NCBI RefSeq assembly: GCF_013041605.1
Contig: NZ_JABEQC010000006.1
Span: 186,001-250,000, forward strand
DNA from: Vibrio plantisponsor
Lineage (GTDB): Bacteria; Pseudomonadota; Gammaproteobacteria; Enterobacterales; Vibrionaceae
Length of the DNA: 64,000 nt
Reading direction: 5' to 3'
The translations under genes were made by a program, and so were the position numbers. This document shows, piece after piece, positions 53,549 to 62,635 of the stretch; position 1 is the first letter of the stretch; the number at the start of each line of letters is the position of its first letter. The notes beneath the pieces were generated by a model, which did not search any database, was not told the DNA's origin, and worked only from the letters and a program-made list of their open reading frames with translations.

Positions 53549-54299
53549 GGCAGAACTCCGCGTCATACAGTTTGGAGTAGTGATACTCTTCACCGAGGAA
53601 ACGCCCAACCAGAATCAATGCTGTTTTATAGATGCCCGCTTCCGTTACCTGTTGTGCGATATCAGCCAGTGTGCCTCTCAAAATTTGGCAATCTTTCCAC
53701 GTGGCTTTGTAAACGATAGAGACTGGAGTATCTGAGGGATAACCGCCCGTCATCAGCTTATCGACGACTTCCCCAATCCCTTTCACTGATAAGAAAATCG
53801 CCATAGAGGTTTGATGCTGAGCAAAACTTTCCAGTGACTCCAGTTCCGGTGTTGGTGTTCTGCCAGCCATACGTGTGATGATGAGACTTTGAGAGACTTC
53901 TGGAACGGTGTATTCAACACCAAGTTCAGACGCTGCACCAAGGAAAGACGAAACACCCGCCACTGAACGAAAACCAATGCCCAGTTTTTCCAACTCTTCA
54001 CCTTGTTCGCGGATTGAGCCATACAAAGAGAGATCGCCGGTTTGCAGACGAACCACCAATTTTCCTGCGTTTACTCCCTCTGCCATCATGGTGATGATCT
54101 GCTCCAAATGCATATAGGCACTGTCATGGCATTGGGCAGTCGGTTTACAGTAATTAAGCAACTCAGGATTTATCAACGAACCCGCATAGATGACAATATC
54201 AGCCTGTTTTAGCAAGTTGTAACCTTTCAAAGTAATCAGCTCTGGATCACCTGGACCTGCGCCAACAAAGTAGACTTTAGAATGATCAAAGTTATCCAT
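53535..54299 (-). CDS. cbiF: Cobalt-precorrin-4 C11-methyltransferase
   Basis: SAM-dependent methylation at C11 of cobalt-precorrin-4. The 254 residues have [15 protein letters not shown] (12-26) and the second motif [16 protein letters not shown] (about 85-100), the hallmark of CbiF/CobM, plus [11 protein letters not shown] (about 127-137). Overlaps cbiT by eight bases. Confidence 0.94.
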   Translation of the reverse strand: MDNFDHSKVYFVGAGPGDPELITLKGYNLLKQADIVIYAGSLINPELLNYCKPTAQCHDSAYMHLEQIITMMAEGVNAGKLVVRLQTGDLSLYGSIREQGEELEKLGIGFRSVAGVSSFLGAASELGVEYTVPEVSQSLIITRMAGRTPTPELESLESFAQHQTSMAIFLSVKGIGEVVDKLMTGGYPSDTPVSIVYKATWKDCQILRGTLADIAQQVTEAGIYKTALILVGRFLGEEYHYSKLYDAEFCHEYR

Positions 54300-54864
54300 G
54301 ACGTTGATTCCCCTTAATACATGAAACGATAAATGTTGGATTATTTGGCTTGAAGTAGTAGCTAGTGCCGAGAGAAGTCATAGAAGAGACTTGGATTTGG
54401 CTACACTCAAATTCGTCGATAGCGCACGTTTTTAAATGGTCTAGTGCTTGGTTAAGACTGCCGTGCAAAATGAAGTTCATCACAAGACGACCGCCCTCTA
54501 ATAAATGGTCTAACGCCCAATCAATAATCTGTTCTAAATTGCCGCCAGAGCCGCCAATAAACACCGCGTCGAATTTTCCGGTCAGTTCACAGGGCGCCAT
54601 TTTGTTGATTAGGTGAATATGGTTACAGCCAAAGCGCTCCATGTTTTTGTGCATGATTTCTACAGCATGCTCATTCTTTTCAATGGCATACACGTGTAAG
54701 CGTTCAAAGCTTAATGCTGCTTCTAAAGCGATGCTTCCTGTTCCCGCCCCCACATCGACAAAACGGCTTGCAGAACCTAACTGCAACTTATCAAGCACGA
54801 TGGTACGTACTTCTTGCTTTGTCATAGGCACTTTTTCTGCTCTCAGAAATTCACTGTCTCTCAT
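54292..54864 (-). CDS. cbiT: Cobalt-precorrin-6B C15-methyltransferase (decarboxylating)
   Basis: Methylates C15 and decarboxylates the C12 side chain. The 190 residues begin [13 protein letters not shown] (about 12-24) and carry a class I SAM motif [16 protein letters not shown] (37-52) and [14 protein letters not shown] (about 104-117). CbiT is separate from CbiE here, as in Salmonella; many genomes fuse them as CobL. Overlaps cbiE by 14 bases. Confidence 0.94.
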   Translation of the reverse strand: MRDSEFLRAEKVPMTKQEVRTIVLDKLQLGSASRFVDVGAGTGSIALEAALSFERLHVYAIEKNEHAVEIMHKNMERFGCNHIHLINKMAPCELTGKFDAVFIGGSGGNLEQIIDWALDHLLEGGRLVMNFILHGSLNQALDHLKTCAIDEFECSQIQVSSMTSLGTSYYFKPNNPTFIVSCIKGNQRHG

Positions 54865-55456
54865 TCATCACCACCACCACGTTCATGTCATACTCACGCT
54901 GTACTTGCTCAGGTTTAAGTACTGAAATTGTCTGGTTTTCATACCCCAAGTTTTCACCAACGATGACGCTGCATTTGAGATTGCGTTTTATCGCTTCCTG
55001 AGCAATTTCATAAGGACCGAGAATCTTGTCTGTCACCAGAGCAATCTTTTTATGTAAGAAGAGAAAGTCGAAGTCAGGCTGTTTGCCGTGGCTGCTGGTA
55101 ATGTAAAGATCGTTCATATCAATCCCTACTTCCGAAAACAGCATTTGAATAGAGCTTATGCCTGGAAGACATCTGCGTTGGTCTGGCGCAAAATGCTCGC
55201 TAATACGCTTACCGATACCAAATAACATTGGATCGCCGGACGCCAATACAACCACCAGTTGTGATTTGAATTCTTCTAATGTGGCTAACGTGCTCTCAAT
55301 GCTTCCCGAGAGTTCAATTCGTTGCCCTTTGAAATCGCTAAAAACACTTAATAAGCGAGGCCAACCTACGAGGATATCGGCCTTCGCTATTAAGTTTTCT
55401 CCAGCGACAGTCATAAGATCTCTGCGTCCCGGCCCAGTTCCTACTACGTAAATCAT
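54851..55456 (-). CDS. cbiE: Cobalt-precorrin-7 C5-methyltransferase
   Basis: SAM-dependent methylation at C5 of cobalt-precorrin-7. The 201 residues start [16 protein letters not shown] (SAM loop 6-11) and have [14 protein letters not shown] (about 70-83) and [12 protein letters not shown] (about 95-106), typical of CbiE. Overlaps cbiD by four bases and cbiT by 14. Confidence 0.94.
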   Translation of the reverse strand: MIYVVGTGPGRRDLMTVAGENLIAKADILVGWPRLLSVFSDFKGQRIELSGSIESTLATLEEFKSQLVVVLASGDPMLFGIGKRISEHFAPDQRRCLPGISSIQMLFSEVGIDMNDLYITSSHGKQPDFDFLFLHKKIALVTDKILGPYEIAQEAIKRNLKCSVIVGENLGYENQTISVLKPEQVQREYDMNVVVVMNERQ

Positions 55457-56589
55457 TGGAAATCCTCCACGATTTGTTCAACAGGACGATTACTACCTAA
55501 CACTTGGTTATCAAAAGAAAACAACACTACGTCACACTTAAACTGATGCTTGGCATACTTCAACATTGCCACAACTCTGCGTTCTATCTCTTGAGCGATA
55601 TTTTGGTAAACCGCCTGATAGCCATGTTCTTCAATCAGCTCAAGCGCTTCTTCGGTGGTTAAGCAGTGATAGATTTGGCGAAGTAAATCATGGGGCGCAT
55701 TGAGTAACGCCAAGTGGGTGACCAAAGTTTCTAAACGTGCATCAGCAATATGGGAATGGGTGTGAAAAACCCCAGCTGCGATTTTGATAAGCTTACCTAA
55801 GTGTCCCACGATAAGAACTTGTTCGAAGTTCAAGCGATTCGCTTCTTGCAACATGTAGCCCACGAAATTGCTCATCGTCACCACAATGTCTTGTTCGATA
55901 TTGAGTTGTTGCTGAACAAAACGCTCGCCGTGGTTGCCTGGGACTAAGACGATTTTACTGTGTCCTAATGCGCGTTTTTGTTCGAGTTCTATCGCAAGGG
56001 AGCGTTTCCAGCTTTCTTCCGACATAGGAGTCACAATGCCTGAAGTACCGATGATCGAGATTCCGTTTTCAATCCCCAATCGTGAGTTGTAGGTTCTCTC
56101 AGCGCGTTCTTTTCCTTCAGGTGCAAAAATGGTGACAACCACGCCTTTGTTAGGGCCAATCACATCACGCACTTCTTGTTCTATTGTGTGGCGTGGCGTT
56201 TTGTTAATCGCTGCAACACCAACGGGTAAACCCACGCCTTTGCGTGTCACCACGCCCACACCTTCACCGCCAAGTATTTCAATAGTTTGAGTATCGTTCA
56301 CCGTTACTTGGGCGTAGATCAACATTCCATGGGTAGCATCCACATCATCACCGCCATCTTTACGTATCGCGGCGACAGCACTATGCAATTCCACGGAAGC
56401 ATCTTCCACATTCAGATTTAGCGCCACACCTGATGGTGTCACAATGGAAACCTGATGAATGAGTTGCTGACGCATCACCATTAGTGCTGCCACTTTGGCT
56501 GCGGCAGTCGCACAAGAGCCTGTGGTATAGCCCTTGCGATAAGATTTACCTCTGTGCCAGACAATATCCGCTTCAGCTGTTTGACTCAT
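55453..56589 (-). CDS. cbiD: Cobalt-precorrin-5B C1-methyltransferase CbiD
   Basis: Methylates C1 in the anaerobic pathway, after acetaldehyde loss by CbiG. The 378 residues have the CbiD signature [16 protein letters not shown] (21-36), [18 protein letters not shown] (about 109-126) and the late [19 protein letters not shown] (about 265-283). This gene is absent from the aerobic pathway and confirms the anaerobic type. Overlaps cbiC and cbiE by four bases each. Confidence 0.95.
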   Translation of the reverse strand: MSQTAEADIVWHRGKSYRKGYTTGSCATAAAKVAALMVMRQQLIHQVSIVTPSGVALNLNVEDASVELHSAVAAIRKDGGDDVDATHGMLIYAQVTVNDTQTIEILGGEGVGVVTRKGVGLPVGVAAINKTPRHTIEQEVRDVIGPNKGVVVTIFAPEGKERAERTYNSRLGIENGISIIGTSGIVTPMSEESWKRSLAIELEQKRALGHSKIVLVPGNHGERFVQQQLNIEQDIVVTMSNFVGYMLQEANRLNFEQVLIVGHLGKLIKIAAGVFHTHSHIADARLETLVTHLALLNAPHDLLRQIYHCLTTEEALELIEEHGYQAVYQNIAQEIERRVVAMLKYAKHQFKCDVVLFSFDNQVLGSNRPVEQIVEDFQ

Positions 56590-57221
56590 AACGCCTCCCG
56601 CATGTGGTAAAGCACAGCATTGACGATGGCAGCTGCAACATTGCTTCCACCTTTTCTGCCCAGAGCCGTGATAAACGGGAAATTGCTCTCGTAAAGCGCT
56701 TGTTTGGATTCTGCCGCACCAACAAAACCAACGGGGACACCTATGGTCATGACAGGTTTATTGACCGCTCTTTCTAGCAGTTGAAACAAAGCTGTGGGTG
56801 CATTGCCGAACACAAAAACTTTATTGCCTTCATCTTTTAACGCCTTTTCTACCGCAATCATTGAGCGTGTTTTAGATTGCGCTTTCGCTTGCTCTGCCAC
56901 CCAAGGGTCAGCGATGTAGCATTTAATGTCACAGTCAAACTGTTTCAAAAGGCTCTTATTGATGCCAGAGAGAGCCATTGTGGTATCGGTGTAGAATGTG
57001 CAGCCTTCATAAATAGCCGTTTGCAACGTCGCTAAAGCATCCGGTGAGAACTTTAATATCTCCAGCCAGTCGAAATCGGCAGTAGTATGCACTGCACGAG
57101 TAATGACTTTCTTTTCAAGTTCATTAGCAAACTGATAATCAGGAAATTCAGTGGCAATGATCTCGTCGATGATTTCAAAACTCGTCGATTCAATTCGTTG
57201 TGGCTGCTGAATAAAGTTCAT
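56586..57221 (-). CDS. cbiC: Cobalt-precorrin-8 methylmutase
   Basis: Moves the methyl group from C11 to C12, forming cobyrinic acid. The 211 residues contain the catalytic histidine in [11 protein letters not shown] (about 47-57) and the conserved [13 protein letters not shown] (about 161-173) and [13 protein letters not shown] (about 186-198) motifs. It starts ten bases after cbiB and overlaps cbiD by four. Confidence 0.94.
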   Translation of the reverse strand: MNFIQQPQRIESTSFEIIDEIIATEFPDYQFANELEKKVITRAVHTTADFDWLEILKFSPDALATLQTAIYEGCTFYTDTTMALSGINKSLLKQFDCDIKCYIADPWVAEQAKAQSKTRSMIAVEKALKDEGNKVFVFGNAPTALFQLLERAVNKPVMTIGVPVGFVGAAESKQALYESNFPFITALGRKGGSNVAAAIVNAVLYHMREAL

Positions 57222-57231
57222 ACGGCTATCC

Positions 57232-58185
57232 CTAAATAACTATGATGTAAGCGAGTGAAAATAGAAGTAGAGCTAAGGTTGACGTTAAGTACATTAAGCG
57301 CGTTGATTGACCGATGTCCTCTGGCTCGATTTCTCTAAGGAAATCTCCAATCCAAGGTTTTTCGACCAATTGACCAAAGTAGTTGCTTGGACCACCAAGT
57401 TGCACACCAAGCGCTCCCGCGACCGTCGCTTCAGACCAAGCGCTGTTAGGGCTTTTATGTTGATATCGGTCTCGCCAACCAACGGTAAATGCAGATTTGC
57501 CATTGCACCCCATTAGGAAAGCAGACAAAGAAAACAGCAGCCAAGAAATACGAGCAGGAATAAAATTCGCCACATCGTCCATACGCGCAGAGACAAAACC
57601 CAACTCTCTGTAGCGATCGTTTTTGTAGCCAACCATAGAATCGAGGGTATTGATCGCTTTGTATGCCATCGCAAGTGGTACACCGCCAATAAACAGATAG
57701 AGCATCGGTGCAATCACACCATCTACCGTGTTTTCAGCCACAGTTTCGACTGTCGCTCTGGTGATCTGTTTTTCATCCAGTTGGCTGGTATCACGTCCAA
57801 CAATGTAAGAGACTTTGAGTCGTGCTTCTTCAAGGTTGTGAGCACGCAGTGGGATTAGCACTTCATAAGCCGCATCTTTTAAGCAGCCTGTGGCGAGCAC
57901 AGTGAATGCAAGCCAAAGCTCGACAGCTGTCCCAAGTAGCCAGTGGATGTCATAACTCAAATGAATCACTGCCCAAGTAATTAAACCTGCAGTGCCAACA
58001 ATCCAGAGCCACAAAATGCCGCCAGCGATATAGAGCCATATTTTGCTGCTAAATATTTGTCGGATTCGTTTCTCCATATTGGATATTGAAATCCCGATCA
58101 AACGTACAGGATGCGGCCAACTGTGAGGATCACCAATCAACAGATCCATAAAGAATGCGGTGAAATATAGAGTTAAGGTCATCAT
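57232..58185 (-). CDS. cbiB: Adenosylcobinamide-phosphate synthase CbiB
   Basis: Membrane protein joining the aminopropanol arm to adenosylcobyric acid. The 317 residues have four or five membrane helices and the family segments DLLIGDPHSWPHPVRLIG (14-31), YIVGRDTSQL (about 127-136), ETVAENTVDGVIAPM (about 148-162) and YKNDRYRELG (about 188-197). It overlaps cbiA by four bases (ATGA). Confidence 0.94.
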   Translation of the reverse strand: MMTLTLYFTAFFMDLLIGDPHSWPHPVRLIGISISNMEKRIRQIFSSKIWLYIAGGILWLWIVGTAGLITWAVIHLSYDIHWLLGTAVELWLAFTVLATGCLKDAAYEVLIPLRAHNLEEARLKVSYIVGRDTSQLDEKQITRATVETVAENTVDGVIAPMLYLFIGGVPLAMAYKAINTLDSMVGYKNDRYRELGFVSARMDDVANFIPARISWLLFSLSAFLMGCNGKSAFTVGWRDRYQHKSPNSAWSEATVAGALGVQLGGPSNYFGQLVEKPWIGDFLREIEPEDIGQSTRLMYLTSTLALLLFSLAYIIVI

Positions 58186-59549
58186 AGGCTTCGCGCCCTC
58201 TTAAACCACTCAAGCAACATCTCCGGAGACTGCGCAAAATGCACATGGAGATACATCGCTAATGTGTTACCTACTTGATAACCACCACGCCATGTTGCAA
58301 GCACTTCGCCTTCATGGACTTTACTCAGTGTGAATGCAGGCTCCATATCCGTAACAAAATCGGAATAATGAAATTCGTGACCACGTAACTCATTTCCAGA
58401 CAGGCACAACAAAGTGTCTACGTCTGCTTTTGCATTGCAGTATCCAAAGCGATTCAGCTTGTTAGTCATAACGCTTTGACCTGACAAGATACCGACCATG
58501 GGATAGATGTTTTCTTCACTGTCAGAAAGTGAGCTCCCTAAATACATCAATCCGCCACACTCTGCATAAATGGGCAAATTGGCTTGATGAGCCGCAAGGA
58601 TTGATTGCAACATCGAACGGTTTTTCGACAGCTTCTCAGCGTATAGCTCAGGGTATCCGCCACCGATATACACCAAATCGCATTCAGGTAATTGTGAGTC
58701 CGTTAGAGGGCTAAAATATCGAATTTCAACACCGCAGCTCGTTAGGAGATCAAGATTTGCTTGGTAATAGAAGTTGAATGCCTTATCCATCGCGACTGCC
58801 ACAACTAAGCCTTTACCCTTACCTTCCATCGCTTGATAAATCGTCTGCGTTGTACCTTGGTAAAGTTGGGAGCAAGCAACACTAAGCAAACCATCAACAT
58901 CAACATACTGTTCAATAGCGTCAGCCAGTTCATCCCATTGAGAATCCATATCTTGTGATTCTTGAGCAGTCATCAAACCTAAGTGACGAGAAGGAAGTTC
59001 AATATTGGGTAACTTAGGTAATCGACCAAACGCTGGAATGTGGCAATAGGTTTCTACGGCCTGTTTAAGAAGCTGGTAGTGCTTATCTGAATTGACGTTA
59101 TTAAATACAACACCTGCAATGTTGATCTCTTTGCCGAACTGCTGAAAGCCCATAACAATCGCGGCAGCTGATGTCGACATAGCTTTACCGTCTACAACTA
59201 AAATCACTGGGCATTTGAGTGCTTTGGCTGTACCTGCGCTGCTGCAATAGTATGGATCGGTGCCATAGCCATCGAATAACCCCATAACACCTTCTATCAC
59301 TGCGATGTCGGCATTTTGTGTTTGTTGATGGAATAAGGCGTTAACAGTCTGCTCATCGAGCATAAAGGAATCTAAATTATGGGATGGAACGTTGGCGACT
59401 TTGCTGTGCCAAGCGGTATCAATGTAGTCCGGGCCAACCTTAAATGGCTGAACTTTTAGCTCACGGCGACACAAGGTTCTTAGTAAACCTAATGTGAATG
59501 TTGTTTTGCCGCTTCCGCTGTTTGTGCCCGCTATAAGTAATGCTTTCAT
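58182..59549 (-). CDS. cbiA: Cobyrinate a,c-diamide synthase
   Basis: First gene of the cobalamin operon; amidates the a and c carboxyls of cobyrinic acid. The 455 residues have the P-loop AGTNSGSGKTTF (7-18), a glutaminase domain with the cysteine in YAECGGLMYLG (about 334-344) and a C-terminal histidine in YLHVHFAQSP. Salmonella CbiA is 459 residues. The leader of about 120 bases before the ATG lies downstream of a cobalamin riboswitch. No strong ribosome site is visible next to the ATG (GAAAGTGGACT), which fits translational control. Confidence 0.95.
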   Translation of the reverse strand: MKALLIAGTNSGSGKTTFTLGLLRTLCRRELKVQPFKVGPDYIDTAWHSKVANVPSHNLDSFMLDEQTVNALFHQQTQNADIAVIEGVMGLFDGYGTDPYYCSSAGTAKALKCPVILVVDGKAMSTSAAAIVMGFQQFGKEINIAGVVFNNVNSDKHYQLLKQAVETYCHIPAFGRLPKLPNIELPSRHLGLMTAQESQDMDSQWDELADAIEQYVDVDGLLSVACSQLYQGTTQTIYQAMEGKGKGLVVAVAMDKAFNFYYQANLDLLTSCGVEIRYFSPLTDSQLPECDLVYIGGGYPELYAEKLSKNRSMLQSILAAHQANLPIYAECGGLMYLGSSLSDSEENIYPMVGILSGQSVMTNKLNRFGYCNAKADVDTLLCLSGNELRGHEFHYSDFVTDMEPAFTLSKVHEGEVLATWRGGYQVGNTLAMYLHVHFAQSPEMLLEWFKRARSL

Positions 59550-59664
59550 AGTCCACTTTCAGTTACGTTTCTGAACGGACGGTGGGCAGGTGAAAAGTCG
59601 TAGGGTCTTAAGAGAGGAACCTACTTCTCTCACTCTCTTCCCACCGAAGGAGTTATTGAGTTCA

Positions 59665-59835
59665 ACTTGATTCGTCTTCTGGCTTAGCTTCATCCTTCTT
59701 GATTCCTTCCCGTTTCACCTATGAAACAGTGGTATAACCAAGTCGTCAGCATTACAGCAGCGGGGGCTGCGGAGGATTCTCACCTCACTTCCGTAATCCC
59801 TTGCGGGATATATGCCCAGTCTGGGGCATAACCAA
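59665..59835 (-). promoter_or_regulatory. Cobalamin riboswitch upstream of cbiA
   Basis: Read on the minus strand, the consensus blocks occur in the right order: GAGGTGAGAATCCTCCGC, directly followed by the core CAGCCCCCGCTGCTGTAAT, then CACTG, GGTGAAACGGGAAGG and the B12-box-like AAGCCAGAAGACG. Extra hairpins (GCCCCAGACTGGGC, ATCCCGCAAGGGAT) sit at the 5' side. Adenosylcobalamin binding is expected to lower expression of cbiA-cobT. Boundaries are approximate. Confidence 0.93.
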
Positions 59836-59959
59836 ATTGAAATATCGTGTTTCGACAACTAAAACTAACTACATATCTTGTTCCTAAATCTCACTATAGG
59901 CTTCTAGTAAATAAATTCTGGCTACCATGATGATGAATTTCTGCCAAATTATCACCTCC

Positions 59960-59980
59960 AATGGTAATAAATTGTCATGC
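59960..59980 (-). promoter_or_regulatory. Candidate PocR site 1
   Basis: Contains AATGGTAATAAATTGTCAT followed by GC; shares 17 of the first 19 positions with the copy at 60034-60054 (differences AA versus TT in the middle). Same orientation, 74 bp apart, as expected for direct-repeat AraC-family sites. Confidence 0.55.
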
Positions 59981-60033
59981 TAACCAAAACAACCATTTAA
60001 AACAGTATCTTACAGAGTTAATTAAAACATACA

Positions 60034-60054
60034 AATGGTAATTTATTGTCATTG
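60034..60054 (-). promoter_or_regulatory. Candidate PocR site 2
   Basis: Contains AATGGTAATTTATTGTCAT followed by TG; the upstream member of the direct-repeat pair in the cbi promoter region. Confidence 0.55.
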
Positions 60055-60071
60055 TGCAATATTCAAATATG

Positions 60072-60109
60072 TTAAGTGGCACCGGTTATTAAACTCAAGT
60101 GCCACTTAA
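60072..60109 (-). terminator. Hairpin after pocR
   Basis: Perfect eleven-base inverted repeat TTAAGTGGCAC / GTGCCACTTAA with a 16-base loop, 29 bp past the pocR stop. The following minus-strand sequence is AT-rich (CATATTTGAAT) but lacks a strong T-run, so an operator role is an alternative. Confidence 0.6.
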
Positions 60110-60137
60110 AAATTAAATCACTTATTTTCTAGATCAA

Positions 60138-61043
60138 CTAATCGTGAATTACCGCATCTTGATAATGTTTATCTCTATATTCTTGCGGACTCATACTGCA
60201 ATTTTTTCTAAATACTTTGCAGAAATAACTGGTCTGAGAAAATCCCAAATTTTTCGCAATTGTCGCCACAGGGATACCACTGCTTTTTAACATTTTCTTG
60301 GCGTGCATAATACGGCAATTATTTAAGTACGCATTGAAACCAATGCCAAGATGTTTCTTGAATAACTTCGAAAAGTAGTAAGGGCTAAGATAGATATGGG
60401 CAGCGACATCTTCCAATTTAATGTCGTCACTAAAATGGTGCTCAATAAAGCGCAACGCCTTTTTGATCTTATGATCATTGTTATTGATAGAGAGCTTTTG
60501 TTGGTCGTTAATGCCAGTATCGTCAATCACTACAAGGTTAATGTGCTTACGAATACAGTTCTCAACAATCAGTTGCAGTAACTCGGCAGAAGCCAGGACT
60601 TTTTGGTAATCAACGACTGGAATATCTTCAAAGCAATGACGAAGCTCCTCGTCTTTTTCCCACATATTTTGGGTGTGAGCCATCCCTTCAATGGACTCAT
60701 CTTCATGGCCGATAAGTCTTACCTGTCCGCACAACACAAAGCCAACCAAGTGCCCTTCAACGATCAAAGGAATTGAGAAATCCGTAAGCCCAGCATGGCA
60801 TTGGTACACACATGGTTTGTTATCAACAGAGGCTTTGAGGCCACCTCTTTTATCACTGAGCATGCATTGATTGTAGAGTTCGGGGTTCTGTCTGATCTTT
60901 TGACAGAAATCTGAAAAGTTAAATCGTTCTGATATTTCCTCTCCATGTATATTTACGACGACCACGGCTAATTCTGTCGCTTGTGCAAAATCTGAAGCGA
61001 TCTTTCTTATTAATGCTGAGTCTAATGAGGTAACAGAAGACAT
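60138..61043 (-). CDS. pocR: PocR-type AraC-family activator
   Basis: AraC/XylS regulator with an N-terminal PocR sensor domain; in Salmonella PocR, with propanediol, activates the cob and pdu operons. The start ATG at 61041-61043 (AAGG five bases upstream) gives 301 residues, against 303 in Salmonella. The sensor domain (about 10-175) shows C60-type cysteines in YNQCMLSD and the VYQCHAGLTDFSIPL signature (about 79-93). The C-terminal double helix-turn-helix (about 195-297) includes LSPYYFSKLFKKHLG and NLGFSQTSYFCKVFRK. Position between cbi and gldA/pduF-like genes matches the expected role. Glycerol instead of propanediol is a possible effector. Confidence 0.88.
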   Translation of the reverse strand: MSSVTSLDSALIRKIASDFAQATELAVVVVNIHGEEISERFNFSDFCQKIRQNPELYNQCMLSDKRGGLKASVDNKPCVYQCHAGLTDFSIPLIVEGHLVGFVLCGQVRLIGHEDESIEGMAHTQNMWEKDEELRHCFEDIPVVDYQKVLASAELLQLIVENCIRKHINLVVIDDTGINDQQKLSINNNDHKIKKALRFIEHHFSDDIKLEDVAAHIYLSPYYFSKLFKKHLGIGFNAYLNNCRIMHAKKMLKSSGIPVATIAKNLGFSQTSYFCKVFRKNCSMSPQEYRDKHYQDAVIHD

Positions 61044-61360
61044 AACCACCTTCTTAGTCCATTGATACGATACAAAATACTTCGTCCCGAAATTCGAGTT
61101 TATATGTAGCACCAAGATGGAAACAAATAAGTGATCAGTAACTAAATTAACTAATTTATTTCGTCAGATTTATGTAAAGAAACTTTGATGGTTAATATTT
61201 TGATAATTAATTGTTACATGCAACTAATTTACTTAGAGAAAGGAAACACTTTAATTTATTCATATAACGAAATTAAAAAACCTGTCTAAGTGACATAAAT
61301 GTGAAAAAATTTATTCATATCACCCAGACAAGAAATAAAATAGACGTTTATTCCAATATT
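61044..61360. promoter_or_regulatory. pocR upstream region / gldA-pocR gap
   Basis: 317 bp, very AT-rich, no gene. A 13-base direct repeat AATTTATTCATAT occurs at 61253-61265 and 61308-61320. I see no clear terminator for gldA here, so readthrough from gldA into pocR is possible. Confidence 0.45.
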
Positions 61361-62443
61361 TTAACTACCTAATTCATGAGCAGTGAGAATCGCAGAAAGG
61401 ACTAATTCTGGGGTCACTTTAAATGGCATGTTGTGGATAGTTTCCCCTTCTGCACATGCTGCTTTCGCCACGTTGAGTAGCTTATCTTTGTCTATGTGCA
61501 GAACCCCCATATCGGTTAGGTTTGTTGGTAGCCCAACATTACAGCAGAATTCGATCACTTCATTGATTTCTTCCATTGGTGCATTTTCTAAAACCAACTG
61601 AGTAATGGTACCAAACGCCACTTTTTCACCATGGTACAAATGATGGCACTCTTCTAGAAGTGTCAAACCATTATGAATCGCATGTGCAGCAGCCAAGCCA
61701 GAGCTTTCAAATCCAATTCCGGAAAGATAGGTATTGGCTTCAACAATATTTTCCAGAGCACGGCTTGAAAGGTTGTTGTCACACGCCACTTTAGCTTTCA
61801 ACCCATCGCTCATCAGAATTTGGAAGCAGAGTTTTGCTAACGCTTGCGCCGCTTTTGTTGGTGCTCCGCCAGCCATAGTTCCTTTGCCGGAACGCTCGTT
61901 TGCCCTTGCTTCAAAATAGGTAGAGAGTGCATCCCCCATACCAGAAACAAGTAGACGTGTCGGCGCTTGCGCTACGATCTGAGTATCCATAATCACAACG
62001 TCAGGGTTTTTGGTGTAGAAGCGATATTCGCTGAACTCGCCTTCTGGCGTATAAATTACTGACAATGCGCTGGTGGGTGCATCAGTTGACGCTATCGTCG
62101 GCACAATTACCACAGGAATACTAAGCTCCGCACCAACGGCTTTCGCAGTATCCAGTGTTTTGCCGCCACCAATACCCACCACAGCTTCAACTCGCTGATC
62201 TTTTGCAACGGCAGTTAAACGTTCAATTTCTGGCTGTGAACATTCACCACCAAAAAGTGCAAAGTACCCTTCTATATTTTGCTCACTGAAACTTACGCTC
62301 ACTCTTTTTTCTACTAACTGAGTAACGAAGTTATCGGCAAGCACAATAACAGAACTCCCTAAAGGCTTAACGTACGCCCCTAAGTTATCCATCACGTTTG
62401 GTCCTTGTACGTACTTACTTGGGCAAATAATAATGTTATCCAT
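61361..62443 (-). CDS. gldA: Glycerol dehydrogenase
   Basis: Zinc- and NAD-dependent oxidation of glycerol to dihydroxyacetone (also acts on 1,2-propanediol and reduces methylglyoxal-derived hydroxyacetone in E. coli). The 360 residues have the NAD loop GIGGGKTLDTAK (90-101) and the zinc ligands D171 (GMGDALS), H254 (AAAHAIHNG) and H271 (LYHGEKV). E. coli GldA is 367 residues. It lies between the facilitator gene and pocR on the same strand, which points to diol or glycerol fermentation rather than general metabolism. Confidence 0.92.
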   Translation of the reverse strand: MDNIIICPSKYVQGPNVMDNLGAYVKPLGSSVIVLADNFVTQLVEKRVSVSFSEQNIEGYFALFGGECSQPEIERLTAVAKDQRVEAVVGIGGGKTLDTAKAVGAELSIPVVIVPTIASTDAPTSALSVIYTPEGEFSEYRFYTKNPDVVIMDTQIVAQAPTRLLVSGMGDALSTYFEARANERSGKGTMAGGAPTKAAQALAKLCFQILMSDGLKAKVACDNNLSSRALENIVEANTYLSGIGFESSGLAAAHAIHNGLTLLEECHHLYHGEKVAFGTITQLVLENAPMEEINEVIEFCCNVGLPTNLTDMGVLHIDKDKLLNVAKAACAEGETIHNMPFKVTPELVLSAILTAHELGS

Positions 62444-62503
62444 TGTTGCTCCTTAGGGCTTTAAGACCCTAGTTTCACGTTAAAAGTAATCTCAACGTCA
62501 TAC

Positions 62504-62558
62504 TTAAAGCTGCTGTTGTAAAAAATGATGCCTCACCTTTTACAACTCGCAGCTTTAA
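62504..62558 (-). other. Long hairpin between facilitator gene and gldA
   Basis: Arms TTAAAGCTGCTGTTGTAAAA (62504-62523, A-run continuing) and its near complement at 62538-62558 pair over about 20 bases with one or two bulged bases, leaving a loop of about 14 nt. No T-tract follows in the operon direction, so it looks more like an RNA-stability or processing element than a terminator. Confidence 0.65.
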
Positions 62559-62635
62559 ATACCTGTGCATAGGATTATATTTTGTTGGTTCTACTCATTA
62601 GCAAAACGATGAATCCAGAACGACTTCTGTACACG

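Larger units (their letters stand above)
59550..60137. promoter_or_regulatory. Leader and promoter region of the cobalamin operon
   Basis: 588 bp between cbiA and the pocR stop. From cbiA upstream it holds a leader with several exclusive hairpin options, the cobalamin riboswitch, two 21-bp direct repeats proposed as PocR sites, and the hairpin that probably ends pocR. No gene is seen. Confidence 0.75.
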
